From NCBI GenBank assembly GCA_913064945.1, contig CAJYAN010000002.1, positions 273,447-337,446 on the forward strand: 64,000 nucleotides of DNA, read 5' to 3'. The translations under genes and the position numbers were made by a program. This document shows, piece by piece, positions 1-7,881 of this stretch. Source of the stretch: an uncultured Gammaproteobacteria bacterium. Its GTDB lineage: Bacteria > Pseudomonadota > Gammaproteobacteria > UBA6429 > Thiohalophilaceae. The notes under the pieces were generated by a model that made no database searches, was not told the DNA's origin, and was given only the letters and a program-made list of their open reading frames with translations. Within the stretch, counting starts at the first letter, position 1. Each line of letters starts with the position of its first letter.

Positions 1-31
1 TCCTCAAATGTTTTTTGATTTGAGCCTGTAA

Positions 32-778
32 TTAACTCTGGTCTGCATCAAATTTCGCCGCCCATGAAGCCAGGTGGCGTTTTTCACGCGGGTTATCAAC
101 CTGGTTGCGTGACGGACTAAAGAACAGTCCTGGTGCATGCAGTAATTTGCTAATCGGAAATATGACCATTAGCAATGCGACCAGTGACAAATGCACTAGC
201 AGCAGGCCATCAGTCGGTAAAGGCTTGACCTCAAATCTGAGAAGACCCAAGACAAATTCTTTAAGCATAATAATGTCGGGATGTGCAACAAATGACATCA
301 ACATTCCAGTACCGGCAATAGTCAGTAATAGTAAAAGCATCAGATAGTCTGAAGGAGCGGAAATATAACGTACACGGTCCACAAAAAAACGACGACCTAA
401 TAAACCAACCAGACCGATGAACATAATAAAGCTGGCATATCTGCCAAATGACTGTACCAGGTCAAAACTGACAAGTGGCCACAGTAAAGCATCGGGAGTC
501 ATGGTGTAACGCAAATGGCGAAAGAAAGCCAAGAGTAAGCCAAAATGAAACAGCCAGCCAAATATCCAGGTCCATTTATTGGCTTTGAATAGACTTGAAA
601 ACAGCACGATTTCACGAATCATGCGTAATACAACACCTGTCTGGGTAACCGGCGCAGGCGTTGTTGGAATCTTTAAAGGCGCAGGTGTGCGCGCATATTG
701 AATAATCTTGCGACCGACACCGATCACAAAAATCAGAGCAGCAATATAAAAAATACCTGCAAACAATGATGCCAACAT
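32..778 (-). CDS. dsrM: DsrM, membrane cytochrome b subunit of the DsrMKJOP complex
   Basis: A 248-residue NarI-like membrane protein with about five hydrophobic helices (roughly residues 4-25, 70-92, 113-131, 145-166 and 191-215). Histidines in or near the helices are candidate haem b ligands. DsrM exchanges quinone electrons with the DsrK subunit, which is thought to act on DsrC trisulfide. It is the last complete gene of the minus-strand dsr operon here and follows dsrC, as in Allochromatium vinosum. Beyond its stop, bases 1-5 read GAGGA on the minus strand. That would suit a ribosome binding site for dsrK just outside the window (inference). Family and position agree, so I am confident. 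Confidence 0.93.
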   Translation of the reverse strand: MLASLFAGIFYIAALIFVIGVGRKIIQYARTPAPLKIPTTPAPVTQTGVVLRMIREIVLFSSLFKANKWTWIFGWLFHFGLLLAFFRHLRYTMTPDALLWPLVSFDLVQSFGRYASFIMFIGLVGLLGRRFFVDRVRYISAPSDYLMLLLLLTIAGTGMLMSFVAHPDIIMLKEFVLGLLRFEVKPLPTDGLLLVHLSLVALLMVIFPISKLLHAPGLFFSPSRNQVDNPREKRHLASWAAKFDADQS

Positions 779-873
779 GCTACTAAGCCTCTACACTTGA
801 TACTTATTATCGATATAAAGTGTATCCAGAGGAGGGGACACGTCCCCTCCAATGATACGGGAGTTTACGTTGT

Positions 874-1209
874 TTAAACGCAGCCAGTTGGCTTGGGCAG
901 ACCGGCGTATTTACATGCCTGCTTACCTGGACCATAGGGGAAAAGTTCATACAAGTATTTGCTGTTACCTTTATCCTTGCCCAGTTTCTTACCGATTGCT
1001 TTAGTCAGAACGCGTACTGCCGGAGCGATTTGATACTCTTCATAGTATTCGCGCAGGAAGTTAATGACTTCCCAATGACTTTCAGACAATTCTGTACCTT
1101 CATCTTTTGCCATATAAGTAGCAACTTCGGGTACCCAGTCGTTGAGGTTGGTCAAGTAACCCTCTTCATCAACTTCAAGCTCTTTACCATTTACGCTGAT
1201 AGTGCTCAT
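874..1209 (-). CDS. dsrC: DsrC, sulfur-carrier protein with two C-terminal cysteines
   Basis: A 111-residue protein of the DsrC/TusE family. It keeps both redox cysteines on the flexible C-terminal arm, Cys99 and Cys110, the second being penultimate. This pattern marks true DsrC, which carries sulfur as a persulfide or trisulfide between DsrEFH, DsrAB and DsrK. A strong ribosome binding site (GAGGAGA) sits just before the ATG, in keeping with the high expression usual for DsrC. It lies between dsrH and dsrM in the canonical order. A second family member without cysteines is encoded at 7191-7529. Confidence 0.97.
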   Translation of the reverse strand: MSTISVNGKELEVDEEGYLTNLNDWVPEVATYMAKDEGTELSESHWEVINFLREYYEEYQIAPAVRVLTKAIGKKLGKDKGNSKYLYELFPYGPGKQACKYAGLPKPTGCV

Positions 1210-1247
1210 GGTTATCTCCTCGTTCAGATAAATCCAGTTAAAAATTA

Positions 1248-1556
1248 TTAAAGCCAGCTAGCGACTTTATCATTGTTTACAGTCAGCTCTACAAAGCCAC
1301 TGTAATCAACAACTTTAATTCCGTCGATTAACTTGCCTTCATCTAATCCTCTAGCCTTGATGTCGGGACCAAGAACATAGAAAGAGACATCACCCATTGC
1401 TTTTTCGATAACACCAGCCTTGGTGCCACCTTTAACGGCACTGTAGACTCCGTCTTCAATAAGCAGTACAGAGCTACCCTTGGCAGCCTTGCTTACGCAA
1501 GACTCAAGTGTGCCACGCTCATAGGCAGATTTATTTACTGTGTGTAACATTGACAT
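1248..1556 (-). CDS. dsrH: DsrH, subunit of the DsrEFH sulfurtransferase
   Basis: A 102-residue TusB/DsrH-type protein. Cys20 matches the conserved cysteine of the family. DsrE, DsrF and DsrH form a hexamer that passes persulfide sulfur to DsrC in the cytoplasm. The gene sits between dsrF and dsrC with short gaps, so it belongs to the same transcript. A GAGGGTAAG-like ribosome binding site precedes the ATG. The presence of DsrEFH separates sulfur oxidisers from sulfate reducers, so this gene supports the oxidative direction of the pathway. Confidence 0.95.
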   Translation of the reverse strand: MSMLHTVNKSAYERGTLESCVSKAAKGSSVLLIEDGVYSAVKGGTKAGVIEKAMGDVSFYVLGPDIKARGLDEGKLIDGIKVVDYSGFVELTVNNDKVASWL

Positions 1557-1570
1557 CTTCTTACCCTCGC

Positions 1571-1978
1571 TTAGAAGCTCAGAACGACGTCTTGCTCTTC
1601 AAGGATCTGAGCCAGCTCGTCTTTCGTCACAACCATAATGGAGTCTTTTTCTGCATAGTCTTCATCTTCATCTTCCCAGACGAGATGTTGAAGATCGTCC
1701 AGACTAAGACCACGCTCTTCCAGTGATTCTTTCTCGACATAGATTTTCTTAATGTCGTAATCACCCAGGGCAGAGTAGGTTGGCGAGAAGTTTTTAATGC
1801 CAAGACCTGTGGTATCTGATCCTTTCATGAGCTGATAGACACCATCGTCAGCAAAAACCAGACTGCAGTCTTGATCAAATGCAGCGCCGATCAGTACGAC
1901 TTCCAGCGATTCCCAAGCGTAAACCGTTCCATAAGGAGCTTTACGATTGAGATAACAAAATTTCTTTACGTCACTCAT
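1571..1978 (-). CDS. dsrF: DsrF, subunit of the DsrEFH sulfurtransferase
   Basis: A 135-residue TusC/DsrF-type protein, the structural middle subunit of the DsrEFH hexamer. It has cysteines at positions 8 and 38; whether either matches a family cysteine is not settled by eye. The ribosome binding site AAGGAGA is well placed before the ATG. It lies 14 bases upstream of dsrH and 15 bases downstream of dsrE in transcription order, as expected for one operon. A run of acidic residues near the C-terminus (about 101-107) is the only unusual feature. Confidence 0.95.
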   Translation of the reverse strand: MSDVKKFCYLNRKAPYGTVYAWESLEVVLIGAAFDQDCSLVFADDGVYQLMKGSDTTGLGIKNFSPTYSALGDYDIKKIYVEKESLEERGLSLDDLQHLVWEDEDEDYAEKDSIMVVTKDELAQILEEQDVVLSF

Positions 1979-1993
1979 CCTAGTCTCCTTAAA

Positions 1994-2386
1994 TTAGTCG
2001 CCAAAAACGACGGTACGATCAGCTTCAATACCTGCTTCAATCAACTGACCAAGACCAGAAATACGAAAACCGTCGGCAATGTTATTACCATCCTTGCCAT
2101 TACGTTCCTGTTCACCCTGGTCAACGATTCCACGACGTTGTGCGGCAGCTACGCAAACAACCAAATCCATATTGTGTTCCTTGGCCAGTGCTGACCAGGT
2201 ATTGGCAATATTAATATCGTCTTGCGGTGGCGATGTATACCGTGTGCCGTTATTCACGCCATCGTGATAGAAAAATACGCGGAAGATCTCATGACCCGCT
2301 TCCAGCGCGGCCTTGACAAAGTTCAAGGCCGACACTGAAGCTTCATGGGTATAAGGACCTTCGTTTACTTGTATTGCAAACTTCAT
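1994..2386 (-). CDS. dsrE: DsrE, catalytic subunit of the DsrEFH sulfurtransferase
   Basis: A 130-residue TusD/DsrE-family protein. Cys78, in the segment LVVCVAAAQRRG, is the conserved persulfide-carrying residue known from A. vinosum DsrE. It receives sulfur from upstream carriers and passes it to DsrC. It follows dsrB and precedes dsrF on the minus strand. The family, its key cysteine and the neighbours all agree. Confidence 0.96.
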   Translation of the reverse strand: MKFAIQVNEGPYTHEASVSALNFVKAALEAGHEIFRVFFYHDGVNNGTRYTSPPQDDINIANTWSALAKEHNMDLVVCVAAAQRRGIVDQGEQERNGKDGNNIADGFRISGLGQLIEAGIEADRTVVFGD

Positions 2387-2409
2387 TAAGGCTTCCCCAA
2401 ATATCCCAC

Positions 2410-3486
2410 TTAGAAGCGGATGTGAGTTGATGCGTTCAGACTGTTACGTGAACCACGCCAGTTATCGATGTGGTACTTCGTGAACGGCAGACCGGTAACT
2501 TCGAAGAAACGAGGCCAGCCGATACGTTCGATCCAGTCGTTGATACGCTCCCAATCCTTCGCACCCGCCTTGTATTCTTTGAGAATACGTTTAACGATGG
2601 CTGTTGCTTCAGGCCAACGTGGTGGGTTGTTAGGAATACCTGCGGCAACCAGCTTCTGGAAAGTAGGTTTGCCACGAGCATTGGAGTGATTACCACCAAC
2701 CCAGATGGCCAGTTTGGAGTGCTCAGCATCATTAATCATCATTGGAGGACAAGGTGGGAAGCATGCACCACAACAGATACATTTCTTCTCATCAACTTCC
2801 AGTGAAGGCTTGCCGTTTACCATTGCAGGACGAATTGCCGCAACCGGGCAACGCGCAACAACCGTTGGACGCTCACAAACGTTAGCAACCAGGTCATGAT
2901 TGATTTTAGGTGGCTTGGTGTGCTGAACGTTAATCGCGATATCACCCTGACCACCACAGTTGATCTGACAACAGGAAGTGGTTAAGTGAACACGATTAGG
3001 CATGTTACAGTTGGTGAACTCATCAATCAGCTCATCCATCATGGCCTTAACAACACCTGAGGCATCAGTCCCCGGAATGTCGCAGTGCAACCAGCCCTGT
3101 GTATGTGAAATCATCGCAACAGAGTTAGCTGTACCACCGACGATGAAACCGGCTTCGCCGAGTGCATCAATCAAAGGTTGAACTTTGGCTTCATCAGAAA
3201 CCATATATTCAATGTTGGAACGAATGGTAAAACGGACATAGCCGTCGCCAAACTTGTCGCCTATTTCAGTCAGCTTACGCAGACTGTAGACGTCAAGAAT
3301 ACGCTGGGTACCGGCTTTGACCGTCCAGATTTCATCACCGCTGTGGGCAACGTGACGCAAAACGCCTGGACGTGGATGCTCATGGAACTTCCACTGGCCG
3401 TAGTTCTTGCGCATACCCGGATGCATGTACTGGAAGCCATCAGGGCAGCCAGACTCAATCGGCGGACGCATATCTTCTAGTGCCAT
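2410..3486 (-). CDS. dsrB: Reverse dissimilatory sulfite reductase, beta subunit
   Basis: A 358-residue beta subunit of the sirohaem enzyme that, in sulfur oxidisers, releases sulfite from DsrC-bound sulfur. The sirohaem/[4Fe-4S] region shows SCCQINCGG near residue 170 and further cysteines near 203-210. A ferredoxin domain follows at about 230-250 with CICCGACFPPC. The start ATG has an AGGAGTAAG ribosome binding site. It lies directly downstream of dsrA with a 53-base gap. Confidence 0.98.
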   Translation of the reverse strand: MALEDMRPPIESGCPDGFQYMHPGMRKNYGQWKFHEHPRPGVLRHVAHSGDEIWTVKAGTQRILDVYSLRKLTEIGDKFGDGYVRFTIRSNIEYMVSDEAKVQPLIDALGEAGFIVGGTANSVAMISHTQGWLHCDIPGTDASGVVKAMMDELIDEFTNCNMPNRVHLTTSCCQINCGGQGDIAINVQHTKPPKINHDLVANVCERPTVVARCPVAAIRPAMVNGKPSLEVDEKKCICCGACFPPCPPMMINDAEHSKLAIWVGGNHSNARGKPTFQKLVAAGIPNNPPRWPEATAIVKRILKEYKAGAKDWERINDWIERIGWPRFFEVTGLPFTKYHIDNWRGSRNSLNASTHIRF

Positions 3487-3539
3487 TTTCTTACTCCTGA
3501 TTCGATTCTTAAAATGTTTAAATCCGAAAAACCAGTGAC

Positions 3540-4796
3540 TTAGCTGGCAGCCTTTTCAGCCTGACGCTCAAACCACTTTTCGGCTTCCTCGTCCCAACCA
3601 TCCATACGGACGTAAGAACTTTGGCGTGGGCTACTGATCATGTTCGGATCAACTTCGACGCCGACGCCTTCAAGGAAATTCACCAGACCAATACGCTCAA
3701 TCATTTCACCTGTACGCTCATGTTCGAGGGCGTTTTCAGCGAAGAAATCGATAACTTCTGATCCGAGTTCAACCAGTTTTTCGTAATCTTCAGCAGTTTC
3801 AAGCTTCATGAACGGTACAATAACTGTACCCATCAGGTCACCAATCTTCAGAGTACGCTTACCACCGATCAGGATAGTCACACCACGGTCATCACCAGGT
3901 GTTAGTGCCTTGGTCATAACATTCAGACAATGCATACAACGAACACAGTTGTGGTTGTCGACAGTGAGGGTATCGTCGTCATTCAAGGTGATACAGTTAG
4001 TCGGGCAACGTGAAGTGACGTTGTCGATAATGTAGTCACGACCCTTGGCTTCGATAAAGGCCTTAACTTCAGCCTGGTCGATGACCATGTCGTCGCGCCA
4101 TGTGCCGATAACCGCAAAGTCAGAGCGCTCAATGGCATTCTGGCAATCGTTTGGACAACCTGAAACCTTGAACTTGAACTTATAGGGCAGTGCAGGGCGG
4201 TGAACATCATCAGTAAATGTGTTTACCAGGTGACGCTGAATCGCATGCTCATTCGCACAGGACTGTTCACAGCGGGCCGCACCCACACATGACATGGCGG
4301 TACGGACACATGGACCGGCACCACCTAAATCCCAACCATACTCATTGATTTCATCAAAGAAATGCTGAGTGCCTTCAGTCGTGGTACCGATGAACATGAT
4401 GTTGCCGGTCTGGCCGTGAAAAGTCACCATACCTGAACCGTATTTTTCCCAGCTATCAGCCAGTTGGTTCAACATCGCAGTACTATAGTAGTTACCTGCT
4501 GGAGGTTGTACACGCAGAGTGTGGAATTCTTTTGATTCCGGGAAGGCATTACCTACTTCCGAAAAGCGTGGAATAATACCACCGCCATATCCGAAGACGG
4601 AAACGGTACCACCTTTCCAGTAGCCCTTGCGTGTTTCGTAAGAATGTTCGAGCTGACCCAGAAGTGAGTTGGCCATCTCGTTGATGCGTTTTTCGGGGTG
4701 TTGATCACGCATGCGTTTGAAACCTGAAATAAAACTAGGCCATGGGCCCTCTTCCAAGACATCTAGCATCGGCGTCGGATGAATCTTTTTATCCAT
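3540..4796 (-). CDS. dsrA: Reverse dissimilatory sulfite reductase, alpha subunit
   Basis: A 418-residue alpha subunit. The start at 4796 (MDKKIHPTP) is preferred over an upstream in-frame codon at 4859 because GAGGAGAAC lies just before it and DsrA proteins usually begin this way. The sirohaem/[4Fe-4S] motif has CVGAARC and EQSC near residues 166-176 and CPNDC near 213. A ferredoxin domain follows at about 262-285 with CPTNC and CVRCMHC. It is the first gene of the dsr operon. The divergent region at 4860-5220 must carry its promoter. Confidence 0.98.
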   Translation of the reverse strand: MDKKIHPTPMLDVLEEGPWPSFISGFKRMRDQHPEKRINEMANSLLGQLEHSYETRKGYWKGGTVSVFGYGGGIIPRFSEVGNAFPESKEFHTLRVQPPAGNYYSTAMLNQLADSWEKYGSGMVTFHGQTGNIMFIGTTTEGTQHFFDEINEYGWDLGGAGPCVRTAMSCVGAARCEQSCANEHAIQRHLVNTFTDDVHRPALPYKFKFKVSGCPNDCQNAIERSDFAVIGTWRDDMVIDQAEVKAFIEAKGRDYIIDNVTSRCPTNCITLNDDDTLTVDNHNCVRCMHCLNVMTKALTPGDDRGVTILIGGKRTLKIGDLMGTVIVPFMKLETAEDYEKLVELGSEVIDFFAENALEHERTGEMIERIGLVNFLEGVGVEVDPNMISSPRQSSYVRMDGWDEEAEKWFERQAEKAAS

Positions 4797-5020
4797 TGAC
4801 GTTCTCCTCTGAGAAAGTTTCGCTGTAGTTAGCCGGCAAAAAAACATAAATCGTGCCACTGATTTTCACCCCGAAGGGTATCCAAACGGTGACTTAGTTG
4901 AAGCTGCGTGAAGTCTAGGAGGACTTTTGCAGATGTAGAACCACACTAATGGGGTGAATCTGCCATCCAAGTGTTACCCACAAAGGGATATACACCCAAC
5001 TAAAACGCTATGCTCCATTT

Positions 5021-5051
5021 GTTTTAATACAGCTCAACCCTGTATTAAAAC
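5021..5051. promoter_or_regulatory. Perfect 12-bp AT-rich dyad, possible operator
   Basis: GTTTTAATACAG (5021-5032) and CTGTATTAAAAC (5040-5051) are exact reverse complements around a 7-base loop. A second pair, ATTTGTTTT (5017-5025) and AAAACAAAT (about 5069-5077), shares the left arm and could compete for pairing. Neither strand has a T-run after the stem, so a terminator is unlikely. An operator for a dimeric regulator of the divergent genes is the better guess. Confidence 0.5.
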
Positions 5052-5091
5052 GGTGAAAATTATCAGTAAAACAAATAGTTACAAATAATCC

Positions 5092-5108
5092 CCGTTTGCT
5101 GCGAACGG
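5092..5108. promoter_or_regulatory. Imperfect 17-base dyad near the plus-strand promoter
   Basis: CCGTT and AACGG pair around TGCTGCG, and further inner pairs are possible. It lies just before TATATAT and about 125 bases upstream of the TauD-like gene. It could be an operator half of the divergent promoter. This is only a pattern seen by eye. Confidence 0.3.
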
Positions 5109-5232
5109 CATTATATATCCCTTTTCGTCTGGCGTGAATAATTTTTTCCAAAAGTGAGTTAATGAGACTATTAGGCAAAGACGTGTATTACAATACAGGC
5201 AAATAGTAATTCTGTTTACTTTGGTGACACGA

Positions 5233-6165
5233 ATGCGTAATGCCCGTTCTCAAAATACGGTATCAGTGAGTCCTTTTGACCTGGCGGCACGTCAGGCCTA
5301 CTTGAATTGGCGTGAGGCCAAGTTGCGCCTTTTCCCTGAAAATATTGATGCCATTAAGGTCCCTATCACTAATCCACGCCAGCTGCGGCCAGCAGAGCGT
5401 GAGCGTATCATCCATCATTGTCGATCTGTCAGCATGGCTATATATAGTATGGACTCCAGTGGCTGTAGCAAGGCGGACCTGGTCCAGTTTAGCCGACAGC
5501 TGGGTCTCCATCGGCTGGACGGTAATCTCTGTGCCGATGAGGATAAGATTACCACTCTACAGGTGGTGGAGGCCGGTCGTCATAGCACCTATATTCCATA
5601 CACCAATAAGCGCCTGAGCTGGCATACTGACGGATACTACAATCCACCCGAGCGTCAAATTCGAGGCATGCTTTTGCACTGCGTGGAAAATGCGCTAGAA
5701 GGGGGCGACAACCAGCTTCTGGACCCTGAGTGGGCCTATATTCACTTGAGAGATGAAAATCCTGCCTATATATCGGCATTGATGCATCCCAAAGTCATGA
5801 CGATTCCCCCGAATACGGCCGAGGGCGATGAATTGAGAGGCGAGCAGACGGGACCGGTGTTTTCCATCATGTCAGATAACCACTCACTGCATATGCGTTA
5901 TTCGGCGCGGACTCGCAATATCGCCTGGCGTGAAGATAGCGTGACTCAGGAGGCTCGGGCCTGCTTAACCGAATTCCTGGCCAGTGATAGTCCGTATATT
6001 TTTCAATACCGCCTGCAGCCGGGTGAGGGGGTGATAACGAATAATGTCCTGCATAACCGTACTAGCTTCAAGGATGAAGTCGAGGACAAACACAGGTTAC
6101 TATACCGCGCTCGATATTATGACAGGATTGCAGAGACAGAATTGTCTACTTTGATAACCGTTTAA
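5233..6165 (+). CDS. TauD/TfdA-family 2-oxoglutarate Fe(II) oxygenase
   Basis: About 310 residues. The facial triad is visible: His131 and Asp133 in SWHTDGYY and a distal His near 274 in NVLHNRTSF, with an arginine near 290 likely to bind 2-oxoglutarate. These features place it in the TauD/CAS-like dioxygenases. TTG 5221 and GTG 5224 are alternative starts, and none has a clear ribosome binding site. The gene diverges from dsrA and leads a cluster with a Cas6-like gene and a DsrC paralogue. That suggests, but does not show, a sulfur-compound substrate. The true substrate is unknown. Confidence 0.8.
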   Translation: MRNARSQNTVSVSPFDLAARQAYLNWREAKLRLFPENIDAIKVPITNPRQLRPAERERIIHHCRSVSMAIYSMDSSGCSKADLVQFSRQLGLHRLDGNLCADEDKITTLQVVEAGRHSTYIPYTNKRLSWHTDGYYNPPERQIRGMLLHCVENALEGGDNQLLDPEWAYIHLRDENPAYISALMHPKVMTIPPNTAEGDELRGEQTGPVFSIMSDNHSLHMRYSARTRNIAWREDSVTQEARACLTEFLASDSPYIFQYRLQPGEGVITNNVLHNRTSFKDEVEDKHRLLYRARYYDRIAETELSTLITV

Positions 6166-6182
6166 CGAAATGGAAGAAAACA

Positions 6183-6368
6183 ATGCTTTGGTTGAGTGAA
6201 ATCTTATTACAGGAACATGATCTCAATTCATTTGATGAATTGCAGGTAAAAGTGAAAGAGCGTGCGCGGGCAGGTGAAATGTTTTTTCGTATGGATGTTA
6301 AACCTCCCTTTGCGGATACGCCGGCTGATTGGGAAGAGCGACTGGAAGCCGTCTTTACCTCTAAATAA
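6183..6368 (+). CDS. Conserved-looking 61-residue protein of unknown function
   Basis: A small soluble protein, slightly acidic, without cysteines, signal peptide or membrane segment. It starts 17 bases after the TauD-like gene with GGAAG before the ATG and ends 23 bases before the next gene's likely start, so it is probably co-transcribed. I do not recognise the family. Its place between an oxygenase and a Cas6-like gene is its most useful attribute. Confidence 0.65.
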   Translation: MLWLSEILLQEHDLNSFDELQVKVKERARAGEMFFRMDVKPPFADTPADWEERLEAVFTSK

Positions 6369-6391
6369 ATTAACCCCAGGTGGTGTTTAAC

Positions 6392-7081
6392 GTGTTTTGG
6401 TCAGAAAATAGCGAAAATACAGATGTTTTTGTCATTCCAGAGGATGTCATGGACGTCGTCTTTGCACTTAAATGCAAGACGCTACCGGTGGAGCATGCCT
6501 ATGCCTTATCCACCGCAATGCAGCAGGCCTTACCCTGGTTGACAGCTGAAGCGCACGCGGGTGTGCATCTTATTCATGTTGCCGAGTCGGGTAATGGCTG
6601 GATGCGGCCGGAAGATACCGCACACGGTGTTCTCCATCTCTCGCGACGCACCAAGATGACACTGCGTCTGCCCAAAGAACGTATAGAAGAAACCAAACGT
6701 GTACTCGTCAATGAAACATTTGATATCGATGGTCATGCCTTAACGATCGGTGAAGCAACCAATAAGCCGTTTACAGCATTGCCGACCCTGTTCTCACGTT
6801 ATATCGTGACGCAGGAAGCACATGACGAAATGGCATTCATGCACTGGGCCGGCGCACAGTTACAGGGTCTGGATATTCCGGTAAAAAAAATGATGGCCGG
6901 TCGTCAGCATGCTTTTAAGACCCCGGAGGGACCGATTTTTACCCGTAGCCTGATGGTCGCGGAGCTGGAGCCGGAGCAGTCGATTCGCTTGCAGCAGAAT
7001 GGTCTGGGAACGCACCGTACCATGGGGTGTGGTCTGTTTGTCCCGCAAAAGGGCATCAAGGCCGTTAATTCCGACGAGTAA
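6392..7081 (+). CDS. Stand-alone Cas6-like protein (Cas6/Cmx6, type I-MYXAN-like)
   Basis: About 229 residues. GTG 6392 is preferred as start because AGGTGG lies 8 bases upstream; GTG 6380 and 6383 are in frame. The N-terminal part has DVVFALKCKTLPVEHAYAL, and the C-terminal part has LQQNGLGTHRTMGCGLFVP with the glycine-rich loop of RAMP/Cas6 endoribonucleases. Cas6 normally cuts CRISPR precursor RNA, and His near the LPVEHAY segment is a possible active-site residue. No CRISPR repeats and no other cas gene occur in the window. It sits in a cluster next to dsr. Family membership is fairly sure, but a CRISPR role is doubtful. Confidence 0.78.
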   Translation: MFWSENSENTDVFVIPEDVMDVVFALKCKTLPVEHAYALSTAMQQALPWLTAEAHAGVHLIHVAESGNGWMRPEDTAHGVLHLSRRTKMTLRLPKERIEETKRVLVNETFDIDGHALTIGEATNKPFTALPTLFSRYIVTQEAHDEMAFMHWAGAQLQGLDIPVKKMMAGRQHAFKTPEGPIFTRSLMVAELEPEQSIRLQQNGLGTHRTMGCGLFVPQKGIKAVNSDE

Positions 7082-7140
7082 AACAAAACTTTTCAACAAG
7101 ATCATTTTCTGGTCTAATTAGCGCCCGCTAATATTTGGAT

Positions 7141-7176
7141 CGTGATCAGTGGGGCTGATCGCGCAATAAATTATTG
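7141..7176 (+). promoter_or_regulatory. Two stem-loops in the leader of the DsrC-like gene
   Basis: CGTGATCAG (7141-7149) pairs with CTGATCGCG (7155-7163) across TGGGG with one G-T wobble. Immediately after, CAATAAATTATTG (7164-7176) is a perfect 13-base palindrome. Both end just before the GAGGA ribosome binding site of the gene at 7191. They could shield or stabilise the message, or mark the end of the Cas6-like transcript. Confidence 0.4.
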
Positions 7177-7190
7177 ATGAGGATTACAAC

Positions 7191-7529
7191 ATGGCACTTG
7201 AAGTAAATGGTCAGACTGTAGCAACAACCGATAATGGCTTTCTTGAGAATTTTCTAGACTGGAATGAAGATATTGCCAAGGTACTGGCGGCAGGTGAAGG
7301 GATTGAAATGACTCAGGAGCATTGGGACGTGGTCAATTACCTGCGTGATGAGCACATCAATAACGGCGGTAATGAGCCGAACGAACGTACCATCCTGAAA
7401 GACATGGGCAAGAAATGGGGTAAAAAGGTTTCCTCCAAGGATATGTACCTGATGTTTCCACTCATGCCCTCCAAACAGGGTCGTAAGATTGCGGGTCTGC
7501 CACAAAGTACGCGTAAAGGTGGCTACTAA
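7191..7529 (+). CDS. DsrC/TusE-family paralogue lacking all cysteines (RspA-like)
   Basis: A 112-residue protein that aligns with DsrC along its whole length: an N-terminal EVNG segment, the EHWDVVNYLRD helix, and a C-terminal AGLPQSTRKGGY arm in place of the cysteine arm. It has no cysteine at all, so it cannot carry sulfur as DsrC does. Cysteine-free members have been called RspA and are thought to be regulatory. A strong GAGGA site precedes the ATG. It lies close to the dsr operon and behind a Cas6-like gene. Family assignment is strong; its role is inference. Confidence 0.88.
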   Translation: MALEVNGQTVATTDNGFLENFLDWNEDIAKVLAAGEGIEMTQEHWDVVNYLRDEHINNGGNEPNERTILKDMGKKWGKKVSSKDMYLMFPLMPSKQGRKIAGLPQSTRKGGY

Positions 7530-7661
7530 GCCGGTAATATAGGCCAAAGGGGGTATAGAGGGGGCTTATAGCCCATGCTATATTTCCGCCTGATTTGTCA
7601 TTGAGCGCCCTGAAATTTAGGGAAAGATTTTTTAATCAAGTACATACAAGAGGTATTTGAT

Positions 7662-7865
7662 ATGGATAAGCAAGAAAAAATTAAGAAAATGCTGGAAATG
7701 CAAAAGATGTTTATTGCATATGAACGCGAACATGGTGTTGAAGCCGAAGATTATTTCGTTGGCCAGGAAGGTCATGCCTTACACAACTATCGTCAGGAGT
7801 ACGCGAGACTGGCAATGGAAGTGGTCGATATGGCGCACGAAGAAAAAGGTTCTCACCGCAACTAA
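7662..7865 (+). CDS. 67-residue helical protein of unknown function
   Basis: A small charged protein, probably helical, starting MDKQEKIKKMLEMQKMF and ending in EEKGSHRN. No cysteine, signal or membrane segment. AGAGGT lies before the ATG, and an excellent terminator follows at 7882-7912, so this is the last gene of the cluster. The 132-base gap before it holds GGGCT-TAT-AGCCC (about 7560-7573), a short hairpin. I do not recognise the family. Confidence 0.7.
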   Translation: MDKQEKIKKMLEMQKMFIAYEREHGVEAEDYFVGQEGHALHNYRQEYARLAMEVVDMAHEEKGSHRN

Positions 7866-7881
7866 GCGATGTTTGAACGAT

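Larger units (their letters stand above)
4860..5220. promoter_or_regulatory. Divergent control region between dsrA and the TauD-like gene
   Basis: These 361 bases separate two outward-facing transcription units and contain no convincing gene. The region is AT-rich in its middle and holds two dyads, listed separately (5021-5051 and 5092-5108). TATATAT at about 5112-5118 could be a -10 element for the plus-strand gene. No clear -35/-10 pair was found by eye for dsrA. Confidence 0.6.

Noticed and set aside
6380..7081. CRISPR-Cas locus
   Set aside because: Only a Cas6-like gene is present; I found no spaced direct repeats and no cas1, cas2 or effector genes in the window.
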